From DASRWT01 sp963748485 (lineage in GTDB: Bacteria > Methylomirabilota > Methylomirabilia > Rokubacteriales > CSP1-6): 64,000 bases of DNA. Of the stretch, positions 8,793 to 16,755 are shown one piece after another. Within the stretch, counting starts at the first letter, position 1, and each line of letters starts with the position of its first letter. The stretch is from positions 868,001-932,000 of the forward strand of contig CAVVJF010000009.1 of NCBI GenBank assembly GCA_963748485.1, given 5' to 3'. A model generated the notes under the pieces. The model had not been told where the DNA came from and searched no databases. It saw only the letters and a list, made by a program, of their open reading frames with translations. The position numbers and the translations under genes were made by a program.

Positions 8793-9850
8793 TGAAGTAT
8801 CTACTCAAGATTGACCCCCTTTGCTTTGATGGGCAGCTAGGCGTCGAGCCTGTCTAAACCAAGGGGGGGCCATGATCAAACTCAGCGACGTGAAGGTTCG
8901 GCCGCAGTATCGGACGCGGGTGCGCTACCGCCTGGTGGCGCTGGAGTATGCGTGGGAGCACGGCCCAGCCGCAGCTGGCCGGCACTACGGACTCAGCGCT
9001 CGGACGATTCGGCGGTGGCGGAAGCGCTGGCGTCGCGGGGGCGTCGAGGGGCTGGTGCCGTCCTATCCGCGGCACCGGGCGCGGCGGGTCTCGCCCGCGG
9101 CCGTCGAGCTCATCCGCCAAGCCCGCCAGGAGTTCGGCTACGGGGCGGCGCGCACACGGCTCTGGCTCCAGCGCGTGCACGGGATCCGGCTAGCCATGGG
9201 CACGATTCAGCGCGTGTTTCGAGACATAGGCCTACCCCGCCTGCGGCGGACCCGCAAGCGGGAACCCCGCCAGATGAGACTCTTCGAGAAGGCGGAACCG
9301 GGAGAGTCGATTCAGGTCGACGTGAAGTACGTGCAGATCGCGGGCCGCTGGGCATTTCAGTACACCGCCCTGGATGACTGCACGCGCTTCCGTGTCCTGC
9401 GGCTCTATCGGCGATTGCATCATCGCTCGAGTCTCGCCTTCCTGGCCGAGCTCCGGCGGGCTTTCCCGTTCCCGATCCAGCGGTTGCAGTGTGACCATGG
9501 GCAAGAGTTCTCCTTCGCCTTCGTCCTGGGCGTCGAAGCCGCCGGGATCCGACACCGGTACATTCGCCCCCGCCGGCCGCAACAGAACGGCAAGGTCGAA
9601 CGGAGCCATCGGATCGATCAGGAGGAGTTCTGGGGCCGGCAACGCTTCCCGGACTTCGAGGCGGCCACCGCGGCCCTCCAAGGCTGGGAGACCAGGTACA
9701 ACTATGAACGCTTCTCCTTAGCTCTTCAGGGCCGCACGCCGACCGAAAAACTCGCCGCCCTCCAGCCACCACTGCGGGCCGCCTAGGCATGTCCTGTCTG
9801 CGCGTGCTCGACACCCAAACCCGGGGGGTCAATCTTGACGAGACCAAACA
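8793..9850 (+). mobile_element. IS481-type insertion sequence, intact
   Basis: A 1058-bp element with TG...CA ends. TCAAGATTGACCCCC (8805-8819) is a perfect inverted repeat of 9824-9838, lying 12 nt inside each end. The 16-nt sequence GCCGGTCCGTGGCCGG flanks both sides (8777-8792 and 9851-9866), consistent with a target duplication, and the uninterrupted target exists at 27.6 kb. It carries one transposase gene on the plus strand. Everything needed for movement appears present. Confidence 0.8.
8872..9786 (+). CDS. IS481-family transposase
   Basis: 304 aa. The N-terminal half has a helix-turn-helix (YGLSARTIRRWRKRWRRGG, about 43-61). The DDE catalytic core follows: first Asp in IQVDVKYV, second in LQCDHGQEF, and Glu in NGKVERSHR, the spacing and NGK.ER motif of IS481/IS3-like integrases. 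No frameshift is seen, so the gene should be functional. It starts 79 nt inside the left end behind a purine-rich AAGGGGGGG. Confidence 0.9.
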   Translation: MIKLSDVKVRPQYRTRVRYRLVALEYAWEHGPAAAGRHYGLSARTIRRWRKRWRRGGVEGLVPSYPRHRARRVSPAAVELIRQARQEFGYGAARTRLWLQRVHGIRLAMGTIQRVFRDIGLPRLRRTRKREPRQMRLFEKAEPGESIQVDVKYVQIAGRWAFQYTALDDCTRFRVLRLYRRLHHRSSLAFLAELRRAFPFPIQRLQCDHGQEFSFAFVLGVEAAGIRHRYIRPRRPQQNGKVERSHRIDQEEFWGRQRFPDFEAATAALQGWETRYNYERFSLALQGRTPTEKLAALQPPLRAA

Positions 9851-9866
9851 GCCGGTCCGTGGCCGG

Positions 9867-9930
9867 TTGACGGCGGCGGTGTGTCTGGCCTAGCATGCCG
9901 CTCACCCGGGTCGGCTCGCTCGACCCGCGA
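9867..9930 (+). repeat. Third repeat family, right half
   Basis: TGACGGCGGCGGTGTGTCT and the following sequence to CGGCTCGCTCGA match 27657-27714. It is the continuation of 8713-8792 beyond the IS insertion. The short frame MPLTRVGSLER in the repeat is present in both copies, so the repeat may contain the beginning of a gene. Confidence 0.6.
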
Positions 9931-9948
9931 GTCGGCCGCTAATGTGCG

Positions 9949-10007
9949 CTGTGCCGTCGGCTCCGGGGGCGGCCAGCGTCCGGGGCTGGCACCTTATGTC
10001 ACGGGGC
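9949..10007 (+). repeat. ~113-bp repeat family, copy a (left half only)
   Basis: Begins CTGTGCCGTCGGCTCC and runs to CACCTTATGTCACGGGG, matching the left halves of the copies at 11.0, 16.3, 19.4 and 22.5 kb. Directly after it a hydrolase fragment begins whose N-terminal part is missing. Confidence 0.65.
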
Positions 10008-10030
10008 TGACCATCGCCCCCGCGCGCGCC

Positions 10031-10327
10031 GACGCGGAGGCGCGCATGTTCGCCGATCTCGAGCCGGCCACCCGCACGTGGGCGCTCGCCCGGTACACCC
10101 CGCACCCGATCGCGGCCCTCGAGGCGCCGATGGAGCCGACCAAGTTCTGGGAGCGCGCCTGGCCGGCCGCGGTGATCCGCTGCCGCCGGGCCAAGAATCC
10201 GCCCGAGTCGCATCAGTGGCGCACCGCGGAGCGTGTCAAGGCCAGTTACGGGGAGCTGGATACCGGGCACTACCCGATGCTGAGCCAGCCGGCCGAGCTG
10301 GTTGACCTGCTCGTCCGCGAGCGATAG
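10031..10327 (+). pseudogene. Alpha/beta hydrolase C-terminal fragment
   Basis: About 98 residues resemble the end of an alpha/beta hydrolase: RYTPHPIAALEAPM, then FWERAWPAAVIRCRRA and, near the end, ELDTGHYPMLSQPAELVDLL, where the His of TGHYPM is the likely catalytic histidine before the C-terminal helix. The nucleophile and oxyanion parts are gone; instead the repeat at 9949-10007 precedes it. The stop lies 10 nt before the next gene, so it was probably the promoter-proximal gene of a small operon. Confidence 0.65.
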
Positions 10328-10337
10328 GAGGCGCGTC

Positions 10338-10718
10338 ATGTCGAGAACACCCAAAGTCAACCCGGACATCACGATCGTGCCCAACCCGAAGCGGGTCATC
10401 GTTCGCCTGGGCGGCGCGGTCATCGCCGATTCCACGCGGGCGATGGTCATGGGCGCGCCGGGCAGTCCCGACGTGCAGTACATCCCGCGCGAAGACGTGG
10501 ACATGTCCAGGCTTGAGCGGACCGCGCACGCCACCTACTGCCCCTACAAGGGCGACGCCTCGTACTGGAGCATCCGGAGCGGTCCGCACCTCGTGGAGAA
10601 CGCGGTGTGGAGCTACGAGTCTCCCCACGAGGCGGTGACCGCGATCAAGGACCACCTCGCCTTCTACGCGGACCGCGTCGACGCCATCGAGGAGGTTCCC
10701 GCGACGTCCGGCTCCTGA
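10338..10718 (+). CDS. DUF427 domain protein
   Basis: A 126-aa cytoplasmic protein starting at ATG 10338 behind AGGAGGCG. The fold-defining blocks are present: VRLGGAVIADSTRAMVM, YIPREDVDMSRLE, HATYCPYKGDASYWSI and NAVWSYESPHEAVTAIKDHLAFY, the well-conserved DUF427 pattern (CPYKG and W.Y..P). The molecular function is not established. It sits between a hydrolase fragment and a DUF1330 protein, all in one direction with short gaps. Confidence 0.85.
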   Translation: MSRTPKVNPDITIVPNPKRVIVRLGGAVIADSTRAMVMGAPGSPDVQYIPREDVDMSRLERTAHATYCPYKGDASYWSIRSGPHLVENAVWSYESPHEAVTAIKDHLAFYADRVDAIEEVPATSGS

Positions 10719-10754
10719 CCGGCTGGCTCAACCCGAAACGGCTGGAGGCTCCCG

Positions 10755-11045
10755 ATGCCCGCCTATGTCATCGCCGACGTCACCGTGACCGACCCGGCCA
10801 CCATGGAGGAGTACCGCAAGCAGGTGCCGGCGACGATCGCCAAGTACGGGGGCCGCTCCCTCGTGCGCGGCGGCGCCCACCAGACCCTCGAGGGCGAGTG
10901 GAAGCCGAGCCGGCTCGTCATTCTCGAGTTTCCCAGCATGGCCGACGCGCGCCGCTGGTACGACTGCGAGGAGTACCGCGGCCCGAAGGCGCTTCGCATG
11001 AAGGCGGGACGCACCAACGTGGTGATGGTCGAAGGAACCGCCTAG
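10755..11045 (+). CDS. DUF1330 domain protein
   Basis: A 96-aa ferredoxin-like (dimeric alpha-beta barrel) protein. AYVIADVTVTDP, EEYRKQVPATIAKYGGR, LVILEFPSMADARRWYDCEEY and R are the usual DUF1330 blocks; the family includes small stand-alone proteins of unknown activity. The start ATG follows GGAGG with good spacing. It probably shares a transcript with the DUF427 gene 36 nt upstream. Its stop abuts repeat copy b. Confidence 0.85.
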   Translation: MPAYVIADVTVTDPATMEEYRKQVPATIAKYGGRSLVRGGAHQTLEGEWKPSRLVILEFPSMADARRWYDCEEYRGPKALRMKAGRTNVVMVEGTA

Positions 11046-11160
11046 CTGTGCCGTCGGCTCGTGGGGCAGCCGGCGTCTGAGTCTGGCAGGTTACGTCGCG
11101 GGGACGGGCACCAGGCGCGGGGCAGCCGCCGCTGGAGAGTACGAGTGTTGGCTATCCTCG
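11046..11160 (+). repeat. ~113-bp repeat family, copy b
   Basis: Starts TGTGCCGTCGGCTC and ends GTTGGCTATCCTC, diverged from the other copies (about four out of five bases by eye). It begins immediately at the DUF1330 stop and ends at a partial tRNA-like sequence. Confidence 0.6.
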
Positions 11161-11162
11161 GT

Positions 11163-11215
11163 AGCCCTCCGCCTGTCAATCCAGAGGTCACGGGTTCAAG
11201 TCCCGACGAGCCCGC
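11163..11215 (+). pseudogene. tRNA 3'-part remnant
   Basis: CCGCCTGTCAATCCAGAGG resembles an anticodon arm with loop CTGTCAA (anticodon GTC, Asp-like) and CACGGGTTCAAGTCCCG a T arm, followed by CGAGCCC as a 3' acceptor strand. No matching 5' acceptor (GGGCTCG) is found upstream, where the repeat lies instead, and the stems have mismatches. I regard it as a tRNA fragment, not a functional tRNA. Confidence 0.45.
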
Positions 11216-11280
11216 TCAGAAGCCGGACGCGCAGATCCTCGACACCGACGCGCCGGCGGATCTCGCGGAGGAAGCACGTC

Positions 11281-11400
11281 ATGGCCAAGCTCATGGTTCT
11301 TCTTGCGGGCCTCCTCGCCGTCCCTCTCGCCGCGCCGCCTGCGCACGGGCTCACGCTGGGCCGGGACTTCGCCGCCGACGCGGGGCCTCCCGCCATCCGT
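11281..11400 (+). pseudogene. Signal-peptide leader of a lost exported protein
   Basis: ATG 11281 with GGAGG upstream starts a clear signal peptide (MAKLMVLLAGLLAVPLAAPP, then AHG). The mature protein ends after about 15 residues and the frame simply runs on into the EthD gene, which has its own ribosome site. Either the original gene was cut here or an exported EthD fusion of 176 aa is made. Confidence 0.4.
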
Positions 11401-11490
11401 TCCAGTTTGACCTCTCAGCCACACTCTGACAGGATCGCCCCACCCGATGCCGGAGGCTTGGGCGGCCATCCCACCACTTGGAGGACCGTG

Positions 11491-11811
11491 ATGATCAAGG
11501 TCAGCGTGATGTACGCGAACACCCCTGGAGCCCGTTTCGACCACGAGTATTACCGCGACAAGCATATGCCACTGGTAAAGAAACGCCTGGGTGACGCATG
11601 TCTTTACTACACCGTCGACAAAGGGCTTGCCGGCGGCGCACCCGGCGCCCCTGCGACCTACGTTGGCATGTGCCACATCTTCTGTGATTCCGTCGAGTCG
11701 TTTCAGGCGGGCTTCGGGCCGCACGCGAAAGAGATCATGGCCGACATTCCGAACTACACCGACTTGACCCCCGTCATTCAGATAAGCGAAGTGGTGGTAG
11801 AGCGAGCCTGA
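11491..11811 (+). CDS. EthD family protein
   Basis: A 106-aa alpha-beta barrel protein. MIKVSVMYANTPGARFDHEYYRDKHMPLVKK is the EthD signature (F..yY...H.pl), followed by GAPATYVGMCHIFCDSVESFQAGFG. EthD-type proteins accompany oxidative degradation of ethers and related compounds, but the role of stand-alone members is open. I chose ATG 11491 (TTGGAGG 7 nt upstream) because homology begins exactly there; the frame is open upstream to an unrelated leader at 11281. Confidence 0.85.
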   Translation: MIKVSVMYANTPGARFDHEYYRDKHMPLVKKRLGDACLYYTVDKGLAGGAPGAPATYVGMCHIFCDSVESFQAGFGPHAKEIMADIPNYTDLTPVIQISEVVVERA

Positions 11812-11871
11812 CAAGGACGATCGGCCTGGTGCATGCCCGTAAGCTTCCCCGGCTGTAGTAGTCTGCCACAC

Positions 11872-11931
11872 ATGATCTGTCCAAGATGCAGTCAGGAGGT
11901 CGGCCCGCGCGCGGATGGCGCGAGAGAATAA
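11872..11931 (+). pseudogene. Short zinc-ribbon start, truncated
   Basis: The frame MICPRCSQEVGPRADGARE begins like proteins that open with a CxxC zinc ribbon (as the cyclase regulator at 20.3 kb does) but stops after 19 residues. Probably the start of a deleted gene. Evidence is thin. Confidence 0.25.
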
Positions 11932-12043
11932 GGGGCCAACGATCATGCCCGCGAGATCCTGACGGACGTTGCCCGCCGTCAGACTCACGCGAGCAGCGTA
12001 CCCCAGGTCGGTGGCATGATGGTCAGGGGAGGCCCGTTCAAGC

Positions 12044-13123
12044 GTGAGCGCGACGACGTCCCATCCCACGACCTGGTGGACCCGGCTGGAGGACGGCCGG
12101 ATCCGGTGCGACGTCTGCCCGCGTGCCTGCGCGCTGCACGAGGGGCAGGCGGGTCTCTGCTTCGTGCGCATGCGCGCGGATGACCGGATCGTGCTCACCA
12201 CCCATGGGCGCTCCTCCGGGTTCTGCGTCGATCCCATCGAGAAGAAGCCGCTCAACCACTTCTTGCCCGGCACCTCCGTGCTGTCGTTCGGCACCGCAGG
12301 GTGCAACCTCGGGTGTCGGTTCTGTCAGAACTGGGACATCTCGAAGTCCCGCGAGGTGGACACGCTGGCCGATGCCGCCGGGCCCGAGGCCATCGCTGAG
12401 GCGGCCCAGCGGCTGGGCTGCCGGAGCGTGGCGTTCACGTACAACGATCCCGTGATCTTCATGGAGTATGCGATGGATGTGGCTGACGCGTGCCGGGAAC
12501 GCGGAATCCGGGCGGTGGCGGTGACGGCGGGGTACATGAACCCCGCGCCACGGGCCGACTTCTACCGACACATGGACGCGGCGAACGTGGACCTCAAAGC
12601 GTTCACCGATGAGTTCTATCACCGGATCTGTGCGGGCCGGCTCGCGCCCGTGCTCGACACGCTCGAATACCTCAAGCACGAGACATCAGTGTGGCTCGAG
12701 ATCACCAACCTGATGATCCCGGGGCTGAACGACGCGCCCGAGGAGACCGAGGCGATGACCCGCTGGATTGTCGAGCGCCTGGGCCCCGACGTGCCCGTCC
12801 ATTTCACCGCGTTCCATCCGGACTGGAAGCTCCGCGACCGACCGCCCACGCCGCCCGCGACCCTCGTGCGAGCGCGCGAGATCGCCCTCGCCACCGGCAT
12901 CCGCTACGCCTACACGGGGAACGTCCACGATCCCACCGGCCAGTCCACGCGCTGTCATGGCTGTGGCGCCATCCTCATCGGGCGCGACTGGTACGAGCTG
13001 GGCGCCTGGCGCCTCGACGCCGACGGGCGCTGCGCGGCATGCGGCGAGCGGTGCGCCGGCGTTTTCGAGGGCCGGCCCGGCCGGTGGGGCGTCCGCCGGT
13101 TGCCCGTGCGCCTGGGTGCCTGA
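12044..13123 (+). CDS. amrS: AmmeMemoRadiSam system radical SAM enzyme
   Basis: A 359-aa protein. An N-terminal Cys cluster (CDVCPRAC, ...GLC, residues 22-39) precedes the radical SAM motif CNLGCRFC (C87, C91, C94), which binds the 4Fe-4S cluster that cleaves S-adenosylmethionine. A C-terminal rubredoxin-like pair (CHGC ... CAAC) follows. This is the AmrS layout of the three-part AmmeMemoRadiSam system, related to pyruvate-formate-lyase activating enzymes; its substrate is not settled. GTG 12044 follows GGGGAGG. The stop overlaps the start of amrB by 8 nt. Confidence 0.9.
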   Translation: MSATTSHPTTWWTRLEDGRIRCDVCPRACALHEGQAGLCFVRMRADDRIVLTTHGRSSGFCVDPIEKKPLNHFLPGTSVLSFGTAGCNLGCRFCQNWDISKSREVDTLADAAGPEAIAEAAQRLGCRSVAFTYNDPVIFMEYAMDVADACRERGIRAVAVTAGYMNPAPRADFYRHMDAANVDLKAFTDEFYHRICAGRLAPVLDTLEYLKHETSVWLEITNLMIPGLNDAPEETEAMTRWIVERLGPDVPVHFTAFHPDWKLRDRPPTPPATLVRAREIALATGIRYAYTGNVHDPTGQSTRCHGCGAILIGRDWYELGAWRLDADGRCAACGERCAGVFEGRPGRWGVRRLPVRLGA

Positions 13124-13948
13124 GCCGGGCGACGGCGGCCTCGCCAGGCTGCGGCCCGCTGCGGTTGCGGGCGGCTTCTACCTCTCCGACGCCGCGAGCC
13201 TTGCTGCCGCCGTGGAGCGCCTCCTGCGCGGCGCTGGCGCGGTGCTGGCGGCGCCTTCGCTGCGGGGCCTCATCGTGCCCCACGCGGGCTATCGCTACTC
13301 GGGGCCGATCGCCGCGTCGGGATATTCGTTGCTGAGAGCCGGTGCTGCTGCCGGGATCGACCGGCTCGTGCTGATCGGCCCGGCCCACTTCGTGCCGCTG
13401 TGGGGCGCGGCGGTTCCCGCGGCCGACGCCTGGCTGACCCCTTGGGCCCCGTCGGCATCGATGGCGATCTCGTCCGCCACGCCCGCGCTCTGGGCGCGCG
13501 CGTGGACGATGCGCCGCACGCGCCCGAGCACGCTCTCGAGGCCCAGTTGCCATTCCTCCAGATCGTGCTCGGCCGCAACGTTCCGATCCTGCCGGTCGCG
13601 GTGGGCGTCACGGAGGCGGGGTGGGTCGCCGATCTGCTCGGCGCGCTGCTGGCGTCCGGCGCCTTCCTCATCGTCAGCACCGACCTCAGCCACTACCACG
13701 CCAACGCGACGGCGAAGGCTCGGGACCGGCGCACGGCGGCCGCGATCACGGCGCGCGATGCCGACGCCATCGGCCGCGACGACGCCTGCGGGGTCTTCGC
13801 CCTACGCGGCGCTCTCGAGTGGGCGCGCCGCGCCGACCTTGCCGTCGGCCTGCTCGACCTCCGCACGTCCGCGGACACCGCCGGAGATCCGTGCCGGGTG
13901 GTCGGCTACGGCGCCTTTGCGCTCACGCGTGGTCCCGGAGCCAGGTGA
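13116..13948 (+). CDS. amrB: AmmeMemoRadiSam system protein B (Memo-like), frameshifted
   Basis: Starting at GTG 13116 inside the end of amrS, the first frame gives AVAGGFYLSDAASLAA, LIVPHAGYRYSGPIAASGY and RLVLIGPAHFVPLWG, the start of the Memo family. At about 13437 the coherent frame changes: DAWLTP continues as LGPVGIDGDLVRHARALG, then HALEAQLPFLQIVLG and LIVSTDLSHYH. One C seems missing in the ACCCC run. The metal-site histidines (HAGY, GPAHF, DLSHY) are all present once the shift is corrected. Without correction the protein ends early. The AMMECR1 partner (AmmeA) is not nearby. Confidence 0.8.
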
Positions 13949-14438
13949 GGATTCGGGCGGGGACGGGGTCGCGATTGTCGCGGGTGAGCCGCCAGAGCGC
14001 CACGTCCGGGCGTCGCTTGACCTCGGCGATGAAGCCCCCGCCGCGCTCGCCGATGGTGGCCACGACGGGCCGGCCGGCGTCGAGCAGCGCGCGCATGGCC
14101 GCGACGAACCCCGGCGACAGGCACTCCATCTTGCCGATCTCGTCGACGAGATAGACGTCGATTCCTCGGTCCACGACGAGCGAGGCCCGCGCCGTGATCT
14201 CGAGCACGCCGGTGTCTACGCCGTACTTGCCCACGCGGGGGCTGCCGCGGCGATCGACGTGGGCCATGACCGCGCGGCGGCCGTCGAACGTGACCAGCTC
14301 GAACCCCCGGCGCACGCTCAGGCTGCGCATCTCCTGGGTGAAGAACCCGCCGAGACGCGCGCCCCCGAGCCCGGACGCCACGGCGCGGATCACGGTGGTC
14401 TTGCCAACCCCGGGCGGCCCGGTGATCAACAGCGCCAC
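13923..14438 (-). CDS. THEP1-type nucleoside-triphosphatase
   Basis: A 171-aa P-loop NTPase. GPPGVGKTT (7-15) is Walker A, VYLVDEIGKMECLS the Walker B with the DEIGKME block typical of the THEP1/NTPase_1 family, and GGFFTQEMR is another family motif. Such enzymes hydrolyse NTPs slowly and may act on nucleotides or RNA; the physiological role is unclear. It is convergent with amrB and overlaps its last 26 nt. Some AmmeMemoRadiSam loci have a P-loop neighbour, but linkage here is only positional. Confidence 0.85.
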   Translation of the reverse strand: MALLITGPPGVGKTTVIRAVASGLGGARLGGFFTQEMRSLSVRRGFELVTFDGRRAVMAHVDRRGSPRVGKYGVDTGVLEITARASLVVDRGIDVYLVDEIGKMECLSPGFVAAMRALLDAGRPVVATIGERGGGFIAEVKRRPDVALWRLTRDNRDPVPARILTWLRDHA

Positions 14439-14504
14439 GGCGGAAGAGCGCCGTCGTGCTCGCGACGGGGACGAGTGCCCTGCACTGCTCGCGTCGGTCG
14501 CGGG

Positions 14505-15177
14505 TCAGGCGACCGCGCGGCTTCCGGCGAGCTCCTTGACGATCTCACCCACAAAGCCCTTGGCGTCTCCGAAGAGCATCATGGTCTTGTCCAGGTAGAA
14601 GAGCCCGTTTTCGATGCCCGCGAAGCCGGCGCCATGCTGCGCTTGATCACCATCACCGTGCGCGCCTTGTCCACGTCGAGGATCGGCATGCCGTAGATGG
14701 GGCTTCCCGTGTCGTGCCGGGCGGCGGGGTTCACGACATCGTTGGCACCGATGACGAGCACCACGTCGGTCCGCGGGAACTCGGAGTTGATCTCGTCCAT
14801 CTCCACGAGACGGTCGTAGGGAACGTCCGCCTCGGCGAGCAGCACGTTCATGTGTCCGGGCATCCGCCCCGCCACCGGGTGGATGGCGAACTTCACATCC
14901 ACGCCCCGCTTGCTGAGGGCGTCGTAGAGCTCGCGCACCTTGTGCTGCGCCTGGGCCACGGCCATGCCGTAGCCCGGCACCACGATCACAGAAGACGAGG
15001 ACCCGAGGATCTCGGCCGCCTCCTCGGGGCTCGCGCTCCGCACCGAGCGCTGCTCCACCTGGGCGGTCGAGACCTGGACCTGGCCGAAGCCGCCGAGGAG
15101 CACGTTGGTGAAGGATCGGTTCATGGCCCGGCACATGATGACCGAGAGAATGAAGCCCGAGGAGCTGTGCTTCGGCG
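14505..15177 (-). pseudogene. pntB: NAD(P) transhydrogenase subunit beta, C-terminal domain III fragment
   Basis: The frame reads ILSVIMCRAMNRSFTNVLLGGFG, then SVIVVPGYGMAVAQAQHKV, HPVAGRMPGHMNVLLAEA and DVVLVIGANDVVNPAA: the NADP-binding domain III of PntB. After a one-base shift near 14630, IENGLFYLDKTMMLFGDAKG completes the C-terminus. The membrane domain is missing: homology stops at about 15177 exactly where a repeat copy begins. The remaining protein could not transfer hydride across a membrane, so it is a pseudogene. No pntA is seen. Confidence 0.85.
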
Positions 15178-15297
15178 TGGCCGGGCGTTCGAGTCAGGCA
15201 CCATATGTCGGGTTGACGGAGACCAAGAACGGGGCGACCGCCGCCGCCCGCCGCCCCGCCCGCCCGCCGCCGGAGGGCCTTCATGTTGCCTATCCTC
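15178..15297 (+). repeat. ~113-bp repeat family, copy c (diverged)
   Basis: GCGTTCGAGTCAGGCACCATATGTC and CCGCCGGAGGGCCTTCATG ... TTGCCTATCCTC align with the other copies, with a longer CCG-rich centre. Its left end coincides with the truncation point of pntB. Confidence 0.6.
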
Positions 15298-15472
15298 TTG
15301 TATCTCTCAGGCGAAGGCCAGGAGTAAGCTGGCCCGGGTGAAGGTGGGCGGGAGCCCGAGCTGCCCTGGGTCCCGAGAGACCGTCTCTGAGCGTGGTGCC
15401 CCGCCACTGTTCCATCATCGAACCCGAACCGTCGCTTGGGCCGCCAGAGCCCGCATGTGCAAGGACGGGTCA

Positions 15473-15545
15473 TGGAACACTCCCTGTTCGTAGGCATCGA
15501 TGTCGCCAAAGACCACCTCGCCGATGCCCGAGCTCGACCTCGAGG
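15473..15545 (+). pseudogene. IS110-family transposase N-terminal remnant
   Basis: MEHSLFVGIDVAKDHLAD matches the start of IS110/IS1111 transposases (VGIDVAKD.LD, with the first Asp of the DEDD catalytic set). The frame loses similarity after about 24 residues. Nothing of the rest is seen before the SYLF gene end. Confidence 0.5.
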
Positions 15546-15574
15546 GCCTAGTCCTTCGGCGCTGACGCGCGCTG

Positions 15575-16120
15575 TCACTTCGCCACGTACCTGGTCCGCT
15601 GGCCGCCGAGCGATGCTTCCGCCATCGCGCCGACGATCGGCCTCACGAAGACGACGACACCGTCGACAAAGCGAGCGTTCGTCGCGGCGCCGGTCTTCGC
15701 GATCACGGCGGAGGCATTGGCGGCGAACTCCATCTGGTTCTGCTTGAAGCGGTCCAGAGCGCCTTTGTTCTGGAACACGACGAGCTCGCTGTAGGTCTGA
15801 CCCCCGAGCTGCAGCCCCGCGGACGCCTGGGTGATGTCGGCATAGCCGATATGCTGCCCCTGCTCGTACACGACCCCGCGGCCGTAGCCCCCCCCGACGC
15901 CCGCCGCGCCCTTGGTTACCTCCGGAAAGAAGGCGTAGCCATGACCCCTCCGGGCGAACGCATCCAGCTGCGGATCCAGCTTGTTCCACTCCTGTCTCTC
16001 GGCCGTGGCTTTCCTCATGAGCTCGTCCGTGGCCTGCGGAGTGGACGGTGTCGTACTGCAGCCGAAGAGGAGTCCGGTGGCAAGTGCGACTGTCGCAACG
16101 GCACGTGTTCTCGTCGTCAT
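15575..16120 (-). CDS. SYLF domain (lipid-binding) lipoprotein
   Basis: A 181-aa exported lipoprotein. The leader MTTRTRAVATVALATGLLFG is followed by the lipobox Cys (LLFGCS). The mature part has the SYLF/Ysc84 pattern: RRGHGYAFFPEVTKGAAGVGGGYGRGVVYEQG, IGYADITQASAGLQLGGQTYSELVVFQNKGALDRF and ANASAVIAKTGAATNARFVDGVVVFVRP. Bacterial members bind lipids at the envelope; the precise role is unknown. The start at 16120 follows AGGAGG; 21 residues of open frame upstream lack that support. Confidence 0.85.
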   Translation of the reverse strand: MTTRTRAVATVALATGLLFGCSTTPSTPQATDELMRKATAERQEWNKLDPQLDAFARRGHGYAFFPEVTKGAAGVGGGYGRGVVYEQGQHIGYADITQASAGLQLGGQTYSELVVFQNKGALDRFKQNQMEFAANASAVIAKTGAATNARFVDGVVVFVRPIVGAMAEASLGGQRTRYVAK

Positions 16121-16348
16121 GACGGGGCCTCCTTGCTCGGTCTTCCGCGAGCGGGTTTGCGAGTCGGTCATCCGCGTGAACACCGAAAGTGTAGAAAGGG
16201 GAGCTGCGCGATGTCAATGTCCACAGGGAGTCTCAAGAGGTGTTGCCGCGGGTTAGGCGCCATTTTCGAAACACCCTGGTGCGTGGGGATACCGACTTTG
16301 ACCGCTGTGATATTTTCAACACCGTCATCGATGAGGGAGCGTACTTTG

Positions 16349-16480
16349 CTGTGCCGTCGGCTCCTGGGGCGGCCCGCGTCCGAGTCTGGAACCTTATGTC
16401 ACGGGGACGGGACCCAAGCACCGTGACGGGACCAAGCCAGGGGCGCCCGCCGCCGGAGGGCGTTGATGTTGCCTATCCTC
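16349..16480 (+). repeat. ~113-bp repeat family, copy d
   Basis: CTGTGCCGTCGGCTCCTGG to GATGTTGCCTATCCTC, with about 20 extra nt in the middle compared with the copies at 19.4 and 22.5 kb. The flanking stretches 16121-16348 and 16481-16755 hold no recognised gene. Confidence 0.7.
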
Positions 16481-16755
16481 AAGGAGGGTGGCGCTGGGCG
16501 CGCTCGGGTTCCTCTAGCTTTCCAGCCCGTGGGCTCAGGTGTCGCTGCCCCCGAGGCCAAAGGGGGGCCTTGACGGTGCGCCCGGCGCGAAGCAGTATCG
16601 GTCGAAGTCAGAACGCGTCGAGGAAGGAACGCGGGGTGATCACTCTCGCCCGGGGGCATGCCGGAGCCCGCCAGGGTTCCCTGGCCGGGCCGCCCGAGTT
16701 TGCGCAGCCCAGATCGCCGAGGTCACGGGCACAACGAGTGCAGCCAGTTGCCCCG

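Noticed and set aside
11188..12306. 372-aa ORF on the minus strand
   Set aside because: Covers EthD, a tRNA fragment and the start of amrS in antisense; one stretch looks protein-like but no family or ribosome site supports it.
12768..14696. 642-aa ORF on the plus strand
   Set aside because: Only its part from 13116 to about 13437 is real (amrB start); the rest is out of frame with amrB and antisense to the THEP1 and pntB regions.
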